Origin: Prevotella sp. oral taxon 299 str. F0039
Lineage (GTDB): Bacteria; Bacteroidota; Bacteroidia; Bacteroidales; Bacteroidaceae
NCBI RefSeq assembly: GCF_000163055.2
Contig: NC_022111.1
Coordinates: forward strand, 620,001 to 684,000
Reading direction: 5' to 3'
DNA: 64,000 nucleotides
Positions 25,751-36,352 of this stretch are shown here, one piece after another. The position numbers and the translations under genes are program-made. Each line of letters begins with the position of its first letter. The first letter of the stretch is position 1. Under the pieces are notes generated by a model. That model had not been told where the DNA came from. It worked only from the letters and a program-made list of their open reading frames with translations, and did no database searches.

Positions 25751-28261
25751 ATGATAATAATGAATCTCTTAAAAAAGTATTGGATTGATGGGGTGGTAGT
25801 TGCTCTTTTTGCAGCTATCTCATTTGCTTATTTCGTTCCAGCAGATATTGATGGTAGAATATTATACCAACATGATGCATCTGCAGGGCGTGGACTTGGA
25901 CATGAGTTACAAACTTATTATGAGCAAACTGGTGAACATACCCGTTGGAGTAATTCTGCTTTTAGTGGTATGCCTACATATCAAATAGCCCCTTCTTATA
26001 AGAGTACCGACGTATTATCAAAGGTCATGCAAGTGTATCACTTAGGACTTCCTGATAATGTGTGGTATGTTTTTGCTTATTTGTTGGGCTTTTATATCCT
26101 TCTTCGTGCCTTTAATTTCCGTAAAGAACTAGCCGCTTTAGGTTCAATTATATGGGCATTCTCCTCTTATTTCTTTATTATTATTGCCGCAGGACACATC
26201 TGGAAGGTGTGGGCGCTTGCTTATTTGCCTCCAATGATAGCGGGTGTAGTACTTGCTTATCGTGGAAAATACCTTTGGGGACTATTAGTTACTGCGCTTT
26301 TTACTGCATTTGAGGTGAAAGCCAACCACGTTCAAATGACCTATTATTATTTATTCGTGGTGTTCTTTATGGTTATTGCCTACCTTGTTGAGGCGATAAA
26401 GCAAAAGAAATTTGCCCATTTTGCCAAAGCTACAGCTGTTTGTGTGGTTGGAGCTACATTGGGTATTTTAATCAATAGCAGTAATCTTTATCATACATGG
26501 GAGTATGGCAAGGAGAGTATGCGTGGTAAAAGCGAACTCGTAAAGAAGAATTCTGCCAATCAAACCAATAGTGGTTTAGAGAGAGATTACATCACTCAAT
26601 GGAGTTATGGAATAGGAGAAACATGGACATTGCTTATTCCTAATGCAAAAGGAGGTGCTTCAGTTCCTTTAGCAAGTAATGAAACAGCAATGAAAAAGGC
26701 CGATCCTCAGTTTATGCAAGTATATGAACAGCTTGGTCAATATTGGGGAAATCAACCTGGAACAAGCGGTCCTGTGTATGTAGGAGCATTTGTTCTGATG
26801 TTATTTATATTGGGATTGTTTATTGTAAAGACTCCAATGAAGTGGGCATTGCTTGCTGCAACGATCCTTTCAATATTGCTTTCATGGGGTAGAAACTTCA
26901 TGCCTTTAACCGATTTCTTTATAGATTATGTTCCGATGTATGCAAAATTCCGAACCGTTGCATCGATATTGGTTATTGCAGAGTTTACTATTCCATTGCT
27001 TGCAGTGATGGCTTTAAAGACACTTATAGAAGAAAAAGAAGCTTTAAAGCAAAATATGAGGTATGTATATATCAGCTTTGGCTTGACAGCAGGAGTGGCT
27101 TTACTCTTTGCTCTTGCGCCTTCGCTCTTCTTTAGCAGCTTTATTTCAGATGCAGAGATGCAGGCCTTGAAGAATATTCCAGCAGAATATCTCTCTCCTT
27201 TGATGGCTAATCTCACCCAAATGCGTGAGGCAATGTTCTCAGCAGACTGCTATAGAACTGTCTTTATCATTGTTATTGGAACTGCACTACTTGTTCTTTA
27301 TCGCTATAATAAGCTAAAAGAAAATGTAATGATTGTGATTATCGCAGTTTTATGCTTAGTGGATATGTGGATGGTGAACAAAAGATATCTCAATGATGCA
27401 ATGTTTGTAGAGAGTAGTGTGAGAGATAATGAGCCAGAAATGAGCAACACAGACAAGATTATTCTTCAAGATAAGTCGCTCGATTATCGTGTACTTAACT
27501 TAGCTTCAAATACTTTTAATGAAAATGAAACATCTTATTTCCATAAGAGTATTGGTGGATATCACCCAGCAAAATTGCATCGTTACCAAGAAATGATTGA
27601 GCATTACATCGCTCCAGAGATGCAAAAAACAATGCAAGCGATTATGACTGCGGGTGGAGATATGAGCAAAGTAGATGGCAGAAGCATCTATCCAATATTG
27701 AATATGCTTAACACTAAGTATTTCATTCTTCCCCTTCAAGGCAACCAAACAGCTCCTGTTTTGAACCCATATACTTATGGAAACGCTTGGTTTGTTGATA
27801 AAGTTACTTATGTAAACAATGCAAATGAAGAAATAGATAAGGTTGGAAAGATTGATTTACGCCATGAAGCGGTAGCTGATAAGCAGTTCGAAACTGCCCT
27901 TAAAGCATCTAATGCTCAAGGTAATGTATCGCAAGTAGAGTTGGTTAGCTATGCTCCTAATAAGTTAAAGTATAATGTATTGTCTGAAAAAGGTGGAGTA
28001 GTGGTGTTCTCTGAGGTATATTATCCAGGTTGGACAGCTACAATTGACGGACAAAAAGCAGAGTTAGGACGTGTTAACTATATATTAAGAGCTTTGAATG
28101 TAGAGAAAGGAAAGCATACAATAGAATTGGCTTTTGATCCTCAAAGTGTTCATACAACAGAAATAATAGCAACCATTTCGTTTGCAACTTTATTGATTTT
28201 AATTGCTTTTATTGCTTTTCTTGGATATAAAAAGAGAAAGAATTGCAACGTAATAAAATAA
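25751..28261 (+). CDS. YfhO family large membrane protein
   Basis: 836 residues; an alternative start lies at 25760. There are many membrane segments (first at about 12-30) with conserved phrases of the YfhO family near the N-terminus: DGRILYQHDASAGRG and SAFSGMPTYQI. A soluble periplasmic domain (about 560-800) precedes a last membrane segment near 807-828. YfhO proteins are thought to be GT-C-like glycosyltransferases involved in decorating cell-wall or lipid-linked glycans; that is family knowledge, and the substrate here is unknown. It ends just before a strong terminator (28283-28322) and stands alone as a transcription unit. Confidence 0.82.
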   Translation: MIIMNLLKKYWIDGVVVALFAAISFAYFVPADIDGRILYQHDASAGRGLGHELQTYYEQTGEHTRWSNSAFSGMPTYQIAPSYKSTDVLSKVMQVYHLGLPDNVWYVFAYLLGFYILLRAFNFRKELAALGSIIWAFSSYFFIIIAAGHIWKVWALAYLPPMIAGVVLAYRGKYLWGLLVTALFTAFEVKANHVQMTYYYLFVVFFMVIAYLVEAIKQKKFAHFAKATAVCVVGATLGILINSSNLYHTWEYGKESMRGKSELVKKNSANQTNSGLERDYITQWSYGIGETWTLLIPNAKGGASVPLASNETAMKKADPQFMQVYEQLGQYWGNQPGTSGPVYVGAFVLMLFILGLFIVKTPMKWALLAATILSILLSWGRNFMPLTDFFIDYVPMYAKFRTVASILVIAEFTIPLLAVMALKTLIEEKEALKQNMRYVYISFGLTAGVALLFALAPSLFFSSFISDAEMQALKNIPAEYLSPLMANLTQMREAMFSADCYRTVFIIVIGTALLVLYRYNKLKENVMIVIIAVLCLVDMWMVNKRYLNDAMFVESSVRDNEPEMSNTDKIILQDKSLDYRVLNLASNTFNENETSYFHKSIGGYHPAKLHRYQEMIEHYIAPEMQKTMQAIMTAGGDMSKVDGRSIYPILNMLNTKYFILPLQGNQTAPVLNPYTYGNAWFVDKVTYVNNANEEIDKVGKIDLRHEAVADKQFETALKASNAQGNVSQVELVSYAPNKLKYNVLSEKGGVVVFSEVYYPGWTATIDGQKAELGRVNYILRALNVEKGKHTIELAFDPQSVHTTEIIATISFATLLILIAFIAFLGYKKRKNCNVIK

Positions 28262-28282
28262 GATTTAGATCTTAGATAGAAT

Positions 28283-28322
28283 AAATCGAGTCGACTTTCA
28301 ATAATAAGAGTTGACTCGATTT
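28283..28322. terminator. Hairpin terminator after yfhO-like gene
   Basis: 14-nt arms at 28283-28296 and 28309-28322 (AAATCGAGTCGACT and its complement with one G-T pair), 12-nt loop, followed by a T-rich run. A second smaller inverted repeat (28354-28362 with 28373-28381) lies further downstream without a T-tract. Confidence 0.75.
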
Positions 28323-28467
28323 CATTTTGTCCCAAAAGTTTGTTATATTTTAAATAACGTGAGTTCACAAATTCACGTTATAATAGTAATGTTTTAAGTG
28401 TATATTCATAGCTTTATCTCTGAAAGAGGAATATAATCTTTCTTTTTTTATGCTTTTAAAGAATTTA

Positions 28468-28500
28468 TTTGTCGAAATTTGTGTATTATTTGTAATTTTG
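28468..28500 (+). promoter_or_regulatory. Promoter of tamL (-33 TTTG and -7 TAATTTTG)
   Basis: TTTG at 28468-28471 and TAATTTTG at 28493-28500 with a 21-nt spacer. The ATG follows only 4 nt later, so the transcript is likely leaderless or nearly so. Confidence 0.6.
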
Positions 28501-28504
28501 TAAT

Positions 28505-30733
28505 ATGAAAAATTATTTTTTTTTAGGTAGAAATATAATAAAAATATTAGGAGTTTATTTTGTTTTAATATTCTGTATTGCTTGTTCAGTAGAGAAATTT
28601 ATTCCTGAAAATAATTACATGTTGAGTCGTGTTGAGATAAAATCTCAAGACAACCATCTTAATGTGGCATCATTTAAGCCTTATTTAAAACAAAAAGCTA
28701 ATTCTAAGTGGTTTTCTTTATTTAAAGTTCCCATGTATACTTATACTCTTGCTGGCTCAGATTCTACAAAGTGGATTAATCGTTTTCTAAAAAGAATTGG
28801 AGAACAAACCATTATATATGATACGATCCTTACTAAAGAGACTAAAGAAAATTTAATGAAAACTCTTTGGGATATGGGATATTTAAATGCAAAAGTTGAT
28901 ACTATTTCAAAGATAAAAAAGAAAAAAATAAAGTTAGCATATATCCTTAAAGCAGGTGATCTATTTAAAATACGGAATGTTTCTTATAACATAAAAGATG
29001 ATAGTATCGCTTCACTTCTGAAATTAGAAGATGAAAAGAATAGAGGCTTATTTACAGGGATGCCTTTTAGTGTAGAAGTCTTGAATAATGAAAGGAAAAG
29101 GATTACTTCTCTGTTATTAAATGCTGGATATTATAAATTTCATCGAGATTTTATAATATATCGAGTAGATTCGGTTTGGGGAGAGAAATCTATTGATGTA
29201 GAACTTGAGCTATTAAAGTATAAAGAGAACTCAAAAGGTTTAGATACACTTCACTCAAAATATAAAATACGAGATGTTGGATATTCTGTTATTGGAAGTG
29301 ATAAGCTACGTCTTTCAAAAAAAACATTAAGGTATAATACATTTATTAATAAAGGAGATTTTTATAATAGCAATGATATTCTTAAAACACATAATAAATT
29401 ATCAAAGCTACATATCATAAAGTATTCAAATATAAGATTTACAGAGCTTCCTGATACAAATCTACTTGATTGTCATATTCAATTAAAAGGAGATAAAACC
29501 CATTTAGTTTCACTTCAGCCTGAGGGTACCAATACCTCTGGAGATTTAGGGGCTGCACTTTCGTTTGTATATGAAAATAGAAATCTTTTTCATTGTGCTG
29601 AAATGTTGAGTGTAAAACTTCGTGGAGCGTATGAAGAAATAACACGCCTAGAAGGTTATAAAGATAAGAACTACCAAGAATATAATGTTGAAACAAAACT
29701 GGTATTTCCACGTTTTTTAATTCCTTTCTTATCACATTCTTTTAAAAAGTATAATAATGTTTTATCCGAACTTTCTGTTCGATACGACTTTCAGACACGC
29801 CCTGAATTTCATCGCCAGGTATTCTCTACAGCATGGAGGTATAGGTGGGGAGAAACTCAAAATAATTGGGCGTATAGATTTGATTTACTTGACATTGATT
29901 ATGTTTATATGCCATGGATGTCTGAGACTTTTAAACAAGATTATTTGTATAATGTTGATAATAGAAATGCTCTCTTACGCTATAATTATCAAGATCTTTT
30001 TATTTTAAAAATGGGCTTAGGAGTAACTTATAATGATGAAATAAATGCTTTGAGAATAAATATAGAATCTTCGGGTAATCTTTTAAGCGCAGTTTCACAT
30101 GTAAGCAAGGCCCAAAAAACAAGTGAAGGTCAATATTCGTTGTTTAATATTGCCTATGCGCAATATATAAAAGGAGATATAGATTACTCTAGATTAATTA
30201 AGCTAGATGAGCGAAATGCTCTTGCATTCCATTGTGGTTTAGGATTTGCCTATCCCTATGGAAATAGTAAAATATTACCTTTTGAAAAACGTTATTTTTC
30301 GGGTGGAGCTAATTCTGTTCGTGGTTGGAATGTAAGAACGTTAGGACCAGGAAACTTCTCAAGTACAGACCATAGGATAGATTTTATTAATCAAACTGGT
30401 GATCTTCGGTTAGATTTGAATGCAGAATATCGTACTTATTTATTTGGGAAATTGAATGGAGCCGTATTTATAGATGCAGGAAATATCTGGACTCTACACA
30501 ATTATGCTGAACAACCTGGTGGTCTATTTAAATTTAATGAGTTTTACAAGCAAATTGCAGTAGCTTATGGATTAGGATTAAGGTTCAATTTTGACTATTT
30601 TATTTTACGATTTGATTTAGGGATGAAGGCTATCAACCCTGCATATACAAATGGAAAAGAACATTATCCTATATGGTATCCTGATTTTAGACGTGATGCA
30701 ACATTTCATTTTGCTGTAGGATTACCATTTTAG
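28505..30733 (+). CDS. tamL: TamL, lipoprotein member of the Omp85/TamA family
   Basis: 742 residues. A lipoprotein signal (acceptor cysteine in FCIACS, about residue 28) is followed by POTRA-like repeats (about 35-320) and a C-terminal 16-stranded barrel with the Omp85 signature YFSGGANSVRGW (about residues 598-609). This combination is the Bacteroidetes TamL, the lipidated relative of TamA that works with TamB in inserting or transporting envelope proteins and lipids. No tamB is present in the window. The first ATG must be the start because the signal peptide needs it. It converges with mscL across a perfect hairpin. Confidence 0.88.
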   Translation: MKNYFFLGRNIIKILGVYFVLIFCIACSVEKFIPENNYMLSRVEIKSQDNHLNVASFKPYLKQKANSKWFSLFKVPMYTYTLAGSDSTKWINRFLKRIGEQTIIYDTILTKETKENLMKTLWDMGYLNAKVDTISKIKKKKIKLAYILKAGDLFKIRNVSYNIKDDSIASLLKLEDEKNRGLFTGMPFSVEVLNNERKRITSLLLNAGYYKFHRDFIIYRVDSVWGEKSIDVELELLKYKENSKGLDTLHSKYKIRDVGYSVIGSDKLRLSKKTLRYNTFINKGDFYNSNDILKTHNKLSKLHIIKYSNIRFTELPDTNLLDCHIQLKGDKTHLVSLQPEGTNTSGDLGAALSFVYENRNLFHCAEMLSVKLRGAYEEITRLEGYKDKNYQEYNVETKLVFPRFLIPFLSHSFKKYNNVLSELSVRYDFQTRPEFHRQVFSTAWRYRWGETQNNWAYRFDLLDIDYVYMPWMSETFKQDYLYNVDNRNALLRYNYQDLFILKMGLGVTYNDEINALRINIESSGNLLSAVSHVSKAQKTSEGQYSLFNIAYAQYIKGDIDYSRLIKLDERNALAFHCGLGFAYPYGNSKILPFEKRYFSGGANSVRGWNVRTLGPGNFSSTDHRIDFINQTGDLRLDLNAEYRTYLFGKLNGAVFIDAGNIWTLHNYAEQPGGLFKFNEFYKQIAVAYGLGLRFNFDYFILRFDLGMKAINPAYTNGKEHYPIWYPDFRRDATFHFAVGLPF

Positions 30734-30735
30734 AT

Positions 30736-30766
30736 AATAAGAAGGATAAAAAATATCCTTCTTATT
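30736..30766. terminator. Bidirectional terminator between tamL and mscL
   Basis: 13-bp perfect stem (30736-30748 with 30754-30766, arm AATAAGAAGGATA, 5-nt A loop). It lies between convergent genes. Confidence 0.8.
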
Positions 30767-30776
30767 TGTTATAACA

Positions 30777-31163
30777 TTATTGTTTGTTTTTAAGTAAATC
30801 TCTAATTTCTCCTAGAAGTTTCTCTTCATTTGAAGGTTCCGGTTCTGTAATTGGACTTTCTTTTTGTTTTTTCTGAAAACTATTTATTCCTTTAATAAGT
30901 AAGAAAATACAGAATGCAATAATAATAAAGTCAATAATATTCTGAATAAACAATCCATAACCAATGTTTGCATCCCCTACAGTTATAGCTAGTTTGGATA
31001 AGTCTATTCCACCTGTAACAGAACCAATAAGAGGCATAAGGACATTATCGACAAGTGAAGAAACAATCTTACCGAATGCTCCACCGATAATGACACCGAC
31101 TGCCATATCTAACACATTTCCTCGCATTGCGAAATCTTTGAATTCATTGAAAATTTTAGTCAT
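30777..31163 (-). CDS. mscL: Large-conductance mechanosensitive channel
   Basis: 128 residues from the ATG at 31163. The longer start at 31205 is rejected because the -7 element (minus-strand TATATTTG at 31210-31203) overlaps it and MscL proteins begin as here, [17 protein letters not shown]. Two membrane helices: the first with the pore-lining [17 protein letters not shown] and the second at about 71-92. The C-terminal helix [11 protein letters not shown] is present. The channel opens under extreme turgor to release solutes after osmotic downshock. It is transcribed divergently from gapA and converges with tamL. Confidence 0.95.
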   Translation of the reverse strand: MTKIFNEFKDFAMRGNVLDMAVGVIIGGAFGKIVSSLVDNVLMPLIGSVTGGIDLSKLAITVGDANIGYGLFIQNIIDFIIIAFCIFLLIKGINSFQKKQKESPITEPEPSNEEKLLGEIRDLLKNKQ

Positions 31164-31202
31164 ACTTAAGTTTTTTATATAAATTAATATTGAAAACATC
31201 TG

Positions 31203-31210
31203 CAAATATA
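31203..31210 (-). promoter_or_regulatory. -7 promoter element for mscL
   Basis: Minus-strand TATATTTG, about 39 nt upstream of the ATG at 31163. It is divergent from the gapA element at 31223-31230, and the two are separated by only 12 nt. Confidence 0.5.
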
Positions 31211-31222
31211 GAAACTTTTTTG

Positions 31223-31230
31223 TAACTTTG
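31223..31230 (+). promoter_or_regulatory. -7 promoter element for gapA
   Basis: TAACTTTG, 100 nt upstream of the gapA start. The long AT-rich leader is usual for strongly expressed Bacteroidetes genes. Confidence 0.5.
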
Positions 31231-31330
31231 CTGCGTAAAGAGAGAAGAAATTCTCATTTTAATAGAAACGTTCTTAATGAACTTTAATAAATATAGGAAA
31301 TAAATTTAAACCTTTAAATAATAAGTATAA

Positions 31331-32350
<1,020 letters not shown>

Positions 32351-32372
32351 TATTAGTAATTATCTAATATAT

Positions 32373-32409
32373 AAAAGCTATTCAGTATTTGCTGAGTAGC
32401 TTTTTTTTT
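32373..32409 (+). terminator. Rho-independent terminator of gapA
   Basis: 13-bp stem with one G-T pair (32373-32385 with 32392-32404), 6-nt loop, followed by an uninterrupted T run. The promoter of miaA begins directly after it. Confidence 0.88.
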
Positions 32410-32410
32410 A

Positions 32411-32418
32411 TATATTTG
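32411..32418 (+). promoter_or_regulatory. -7 promoter element for miaA
   Basis: TATATTTG immediately after the gapA terminator and 21 nt upstream of the ATG at 32440. Confidence 0.5.
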
Positions 32419-32439
32419 CAATAAGATATCTAGAATGGC

Positions 32440-33393
32440 ATGAAATATAAAATGGTAACAATCTTAGGACCAACTGCTAGTGGGAAAACTAGCTTGGCGG
32501 CTGCACTTGCTTATCATCTCGATGCAGAAATAATAAGTGCAGACAGCAGACAGGTTTATAAGGGCATGGATATTGGAACAGGAAAGGATCTTGCAGACTA
32601 TACAGTTGCAGGTAAACACATTCCTTATCATCTAATAGATATATGCAAGGCAGGTTCTAAGTATAATGTTTATCAATATCAACAAGATTTCTTAGAGGTA
32701 TATAATAAAATAAAAGAAACGAATAAGCTTCCTATATTATGTGGTGGTTCAGGTCTTTATCTTGAGGCAATCTTAAAGGGATATCATTTATCTACAGTTC
32801 CTCCAAACGAAGAATTAAGAAATCAACTCAATGAGATGTCACACGAATCTCTTATTCAAATGCTTGCAGAAATACAAGAGCAGTTGAATACAAAAATGCA
32901 CAATTCTACCGATTTAGATTCTAAGCAGAGAACAATAAGAGCTATCGAGATTGGTAAGCACATGCTAACAGAGACTGATGACCTAACCAGTTTCCCTACA
33001 ATACCTTCATTAATAATAGGTGTAGATATTGATAGAGAAGAAAGAAGACGTAAAATTACAACCCGACTTCATCAGCGTTTAGAAGAAGGTATGATTGGAG
33101 AAGTGAAGCAATTGCTCAATCAAGGAATTTCCCCTGAAGACCTTATATATTATGGTTTAGAGTATAAATTTGTCACAGAGCATATCATAGGAAAGTTATC
33201 TTATGATGAAATGGTTCGTCAATTAGAAATTGCTATTCATCAATTTGCTAAAAGGCAGATGACTTGGTTCCGTGGAATGGAACGTAGAGGAACCGAGATT
33301 AATTGGATAAACGCAAGTCTGGCGATGGAAGAAAAGATAGAAATGATACAAACACTTTATAAAGAAGGAAATAATGATGGATCTAAATACTGA
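32440..33393 (+). CDS. miaA: tRNA dimethylallyltransferase
   Basis: 317 residues. The P-loop GPTASGKTSLA (residues 9-19) and the substrate motif ISADSRQVYKGMDIGTGKD (about 32-50) are diagnostic for MiaA, which adds the dimethylallyl group to A37 of tRNAs reading UNN codons. The RQMTWFRGM motif near the C-terminus is also present. It overlaps the diacylglycerol-kinase-like gene by 20 nt and so is co-transcribed with it. Bacteroidetes often carry two MiaA paralogues; only this one is in the window. Confidence 0.94.
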   Translation: MKYKMVTILGPTASGKTSLAAALAYHLDAEIISADSRQVYKGMDIGTGKDLADYTVAGKHIPYHLIDICKAGSKYNVYQYQQDFLEVYNKIKETNKLPILCGGSGLYLEAILKGYHLSTVPPNEELRNQLNEMSHESLIQMLAEIQEQLNTKMHNSTDLDSKQRTIRAIEIGKHMLTETDDLTSFPTIPSLIIGVDIDREERRRKITTRLHQRLEEGMIGEVKQLLNQGISPEDLIYYGLEYKFVTEHIIGKLSYDEMVRQLEIAIHQFAKRQMTWFRGMERRGTEINWINASLAMEEKIEMIQTLYKEGNNDGSKY

Positions 33394-34327
33394 TAAATCT
33401 ACAAAGTGGGGGGTTCTATTTTGTCCTTCACAAAACATCTGGAACAGCGATAAAAGATATAACGAGATTAAGAAACTTCTTGATTCTAATGATGTTGCGT
33501 ATGATATATTCACGGCAGAAACATCAGAAAGAGTACAATATGTTTCAAAAATGTGTATCAATAACAATTATAAAACGATTGTTATTGTTGGAGGAGATCA
33601 TGCCCTTAACGACTTTATAAATGTGTTGTTCTCTTATGAAAGCGATATCATCAAGACCATTTCTTTTAGTATTATTCCTGATGGAGTTATGAATGATTTT
33701 GCCTTTTTCTGGGATGCAAAGGAAAAAGATGAAGATAATATAATTAAGTCTATAAAGAAAAATAGAGTTAGAAAAATTGATGTTGGACTTCTACAATACA
33801 CTAATGGAAAGGGAGAAGCATGCCATCGGTATTTCTTGAATAGTATAAACATAGGTTCAATTGCCTATGTAATGGGAATAAAGAGTAAGATGAATAGTAT
33901 CTTTTCTTCTCGTTTTTTCTCATTTTTATTGTCTTTCTTTTTTCTTCTTTTTAAGAGTTTTGAGTATAAAATGTCGTTTAAAACCGACCAAGAAGATATG
34001 CCAAATAAGTTTATGGCATTGTGCATAGGAAATTGTAGGGGCTATGGACAAACCCCCAATGCAGTTCCTTATAATGGAACTTTAGACGTATCACTCCTTA
34101 CTAAAGAAAAGGTTAGTCAGTTATTTAAAGGAATTTATCTGTTTGTTAGAGGTAAATTCTTGAATTATAAGCATATATCAGTATATCGAACAACTAAAGT
34201 TGAGATAGAAGAAATAGCTAAAGCACCTGTCACTATTGATGGCCGTTTAATGAGACTACCTATGAGTAAAGTAATGATAACAATAAAGAGAGAATTTGTA
34301 AACTTCATTATTCCAAAGATTTCATAA
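33374..34327 (+). CDS. Diacylglycerol-kinase-family protein with altered nucleotide motif
   Basis: 317 residues; a second possible ATG lies at 33377. The fold is recognisable from VIVGGDHALNDFINVL (about residues 72-87), IIPDGVMNDFAFF (about 99-111) and the C-terminal VTIDGRLMRLP. In canonical lipid kinases the first motif is GGDGTxNE and the second is PxGTxNDF. Here GT is replaced by HA and by V, so catalysis may be altered or lost. It has a hydrophobic, phenylalanine-rich stretch around residues 175-195. It overlaps miaA by 20 nt. Likely substrate, if active, would be a lipid such as diacylglycerol or sphingosine. Confidence 0.65.
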   Translation: MMDLNTDKSTKWGVLFCPSQNIWNSDKRYNEIKKLLDSNDVAYDIFTAETSERVQYVSKMCINNNYKTIVIVGGDHALNDFINVLFSYESDIIKTISFSIIPDGVMNDFAFFWDAKEKDEDNIIKSIKKNRVRKIDVGLLQYTNGKGEACHRYFLNSINIGSIAYVMGIKSKMNSIFSSRFFSFLLSFFFLLFKSFEYKMSFKTDQEDMPNKFMALCIGNCRGYGQTPNAVPYNGTLDVSLLTKEKVSQLFKGIYLFVRGKFLNYKHISVYRTTKVEIEEIAKAPVTIDGRLMRLPMSKVMITIKREFVNFIIPKIS

Positions 34328-34442
34328 TGTCATTTACTACTTCTTTCTATTAATAAATAAGTGGATTGTAAAGAAAATAAGATACTTTTTGTGATATAAT
34401 ATTAAAGAAAAACTATTCTTTCACCAACTCACATCTTTTCTT

Positions 34443-34450
34443 TATCTTTG
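34443..34450 (+). promoter_or_regulatory. -7 promoter element for pyrK-pyrD
   Basis: TATCTTTG, 25 nt upstream of the pyrK ATG. A TTTC at 34419-34422 could be a weak -33 element. Confidence 0.55.
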
Positions 34451-34475
34451 CACATGTAATTATTATACAAACAAA

Positions 34476-35252
34476 ATGAAAAAGTTTTGCCTAGATTTAA
34501 TCGTTGTTTCTGTATCGAAAATAAACGATCGTTATGTGTTGATCAAGCTTACGCATAATGAAGAATTACCACCAATGGAACCTGGACAATTTGTAGAAGT
34601 ACGTGTAGATGGTTCTCCAACAACCTTTTTGAGACGTCCAATTTCAATTAATTTTGTAGATAGGAAGAATAATCAGCTTTGGTTATTGGTTGCAACCGTA
34701 GGTGAAGGAACACATAAGATGGCACAACTAAAAGAAGGAGAAATACTTAATTGTGTTCTACCATTGGGAAAGTCGTTCACAATGCCACAACAACCACAAG
34801 AAAAATATTTATTAGTTGGAGGTGGAGTTGGTACAGCTCCAATGCTCTATCTAGGTGAACAATTAAAGGAAATAGGATGTACACCCACCTTTTTGTTAGG
34901 TGCACGTTCTCAAAAAGATCTTCTTGAACTTGAAAACTTTGAGCCATTAGGTAGACTCTTTGTTACAACTGAAGATGGTACTGCAGGCGAAAAAGGATTT
35001 GTAACCAATCATTCAATATTACAAAACGAAAAGTTTGATAGAATATGCGTATGTGGTCCAACGCCAATGATGAAGGCTGTAGCTCAATATGCACGTCAAA
35101 ATAATATCGAATGTGAGGTGTCTCTTGAGAATATGATGGCTTGTGGGGTTGGAGCATGTTTGTGTTGTGTAGAAAAAACTACAGAAGGCAATTTATGTGT
35201 GTGCACTGACGGTCCTGTATTTAATATTAAACAACTATTATGGCAAAGCTAA
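34476..35252 (+). CDS. pyrK: Dihydroorotate dehydrogenase electron-transfer subunit
   Basis: 258 residues. An N-terminal FAD-binding barrel with FLRRPISI (residues about 52-59) is followed by an NAD-binding domain ([14 protein letters not shown], about 113-126), and the C-terminal cysteine cluster [11 protein letters not shown]...C binds the [2Fe-2S] centre. PyrK passes electrons from the catalytic subunit to NAD+ in pyrimidine synthesis. It overlaps pyrD by 13 nt, as expected for a heterotetrameric PyrK2-PyrD2 enzyme. Both are preceded by a TATCTTTG promoter element. Confidence 0.94.
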   Translation: MKKFCLDLIVVSVSKINDRYVLIKLTHNEELPPMEPGQFVEVRVDGSPTTFLRRPISINFVDRKNNQLWLLVATVGEGTHKMAQLKEGEILNCVLPLGKSFTMPQQPQEKYLLVGGGVGTAPMLYLGEQLKEIGCTPTFLLGARSQKDLLELENFEPLGRLFVTTEDGTAGEKGFVTNHSILQNEKFDRICVCGPTPMMKAVAQYARQNNIECEVSLENMMACGVGACLCCVEKTTEGNLCVCTDGPVFNIKQLLWQS

Positions 35253-36145
35253 ATGTAAAGATTAATAAGCTAGAATTAAAGAATCCAGTGATGACTGCTT
35301 CTGGAACATTTGGTTACGGAATAGAGTTTAACGATTTCATATCAATAGACGAAATAGGCGGTATCATTGTTAAAGGAACAACTTTAGAGCCTCGACAAGG
35401 TAATGATTATCCTCGTATGGCTGAAGTTCCTTCAGGAATGTTGAATTGTGTTGGATTACAAAATAAGGGTGTAGAATATTTTTGTTCGAATATATATCCA
35501 CAGATAAAAGATATTAACACCAATATGATTGTAAATGTTAGCGGTTCTACTTTAGAAGATTATGCTTCATGTGCAGCACGTATCAATGAATTAGAAAACA
35601 TACCAGCTATTGAATTAAATATTTCTTGTCCCAATGTAAAGGCGGGTGGAATGGCTTTTGGTGTAACCGCATTGGGAGCTGCAAGTGTAGTTAAAGCTGT
35701 TAGAGAGGTGTATAATAAGACACTTATCGTGAAGCTATCGCCCAATGTAACAAGTGTTGTTGATATTGCAAAGGCTTGTGAGGCAGAAGGAGCTGATAGT
35801 GTTTCATTAATCAATACTTTAATGGGAATGGCAATAGATATCGAAAAGAGAAAGCCAATATTAAGTATTGCTACTGGCGGATTGAGTGGTCCTGCAGTGA
35901 AACCGGTTGCTTTACGTATGGTTTGGCAAGTAGCTAAAGCAGTTAAGATTCCTGTTATTGGTTTAGGAGGAATAAGCTCTGCAACCGATGCTATTGAGTT
36001 TTTAATGGCAGGTGCTACTGCTATTCAGATTGGAACAGCTAATTTTTTAGACCCAACTGTAACAATAAAAGTGCGTGATGGTATTAACCATTGGCTTGAC
36101 GAACATGGAGTTAAGGATATAATGGATATTATTGGAGTATTATAA
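35240..36145 (+). CDS. pyrD: Dihydroorotate dehydrogenase, class 1B catalytic subunit
   Basis: 301 residues. FMN/TIM-barrel motifs are intact: [27 protein letters not shown] with the catalytic cysteine of class 1B (about residue 129), and [11 protein letters not shown]. It oxidises dihydroorotate to orotate and needs PyrK for NAD+ reduction. The 13-nt overlap with pyrK supports the 1B assignment rather than the quinone-linked class 2. No clear terminator follows; the next ORF has its own promoter. Confidence 0.95.
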   Translation: MAKLNVKINKLELKNPVMTASGTFGYGIEFNDFISIDEIGGIIVKGTTLEPRQGNDYPRMAEVPSGMLNCVGLQNKGVEYFCSNIYPQIKDINTNMIVNVSGSTLEDYASCAARINELENIPAIELNISCPNVKAGGMAFGVTALGAASVVKAVREVYNKTLIVKLSPNVTSVVDIAKACEAEGADSVSLINTLMGMAIDIEKRKPILSIATGGLSGPAVKPVALRMVWQVAKAVKIPVIGLGGISSATDAIEFLMAGATAIQIGTANFLDPTVTIKVRDGINHWLDEHGVKDIMDIIGVL

Positions 36146-36233
36146 AAAATCTATTTAAAAGTATTTTATAAGTTGTAACGAATTTATTTTAATCTATCAG
36201 AAATTTTATTTTTTATCAAGCAATGAGATAATT

Positions 36234-36295
36234 ATGGAAATAACCATAAAATAAGTATTGTCATTCCTGTTTATAATGCAGAAAAATATCAATAA
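36234..36295 (+). pseudogene. Remnant of a GT2 glycosyltransferase N-terminus
   Basis: From 36245 one frame reads HKISIVIPVYNAEKYQ then stop, which is the near-invariant opening of family 2 glycosyltransferases. The ATG at 36234 is in a different frame: adding one base near 36240 would give MENNHKISIVIPVYNAEKY. The sequence ends with a stop at 36293-36295 and nothing of the remaining gene is visible. This is best read as the truncated, frameshifted start of a lost gene. Confidence 0.7.
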
Positions 36296-36296
36296 A

Positions 36297-36328
36297 TTTG
36301 CATATCAATTTATAATGTTATATTTTTG
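36297..36328 (+). promoter_or_regulatory. Promoter of the OB-fold-like lipoprotein gene
   Basis: TTTG at 36297-36300 and TATTTTTG at 36321-36328, 20-nt spacer, 24 nt upstream of the ATG at 36353. Confidence 0.6.
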
Positions 36329-36352
36329 TGAAAGACATCAAAAACAAGGCTT

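Noticed and set aside
28354..28381. Second inverted repeat after the yfhO-like gene
   Set aside because: 9-bp arms without a T run; the stronger terminator lies just upstream. I cannot assign a role.
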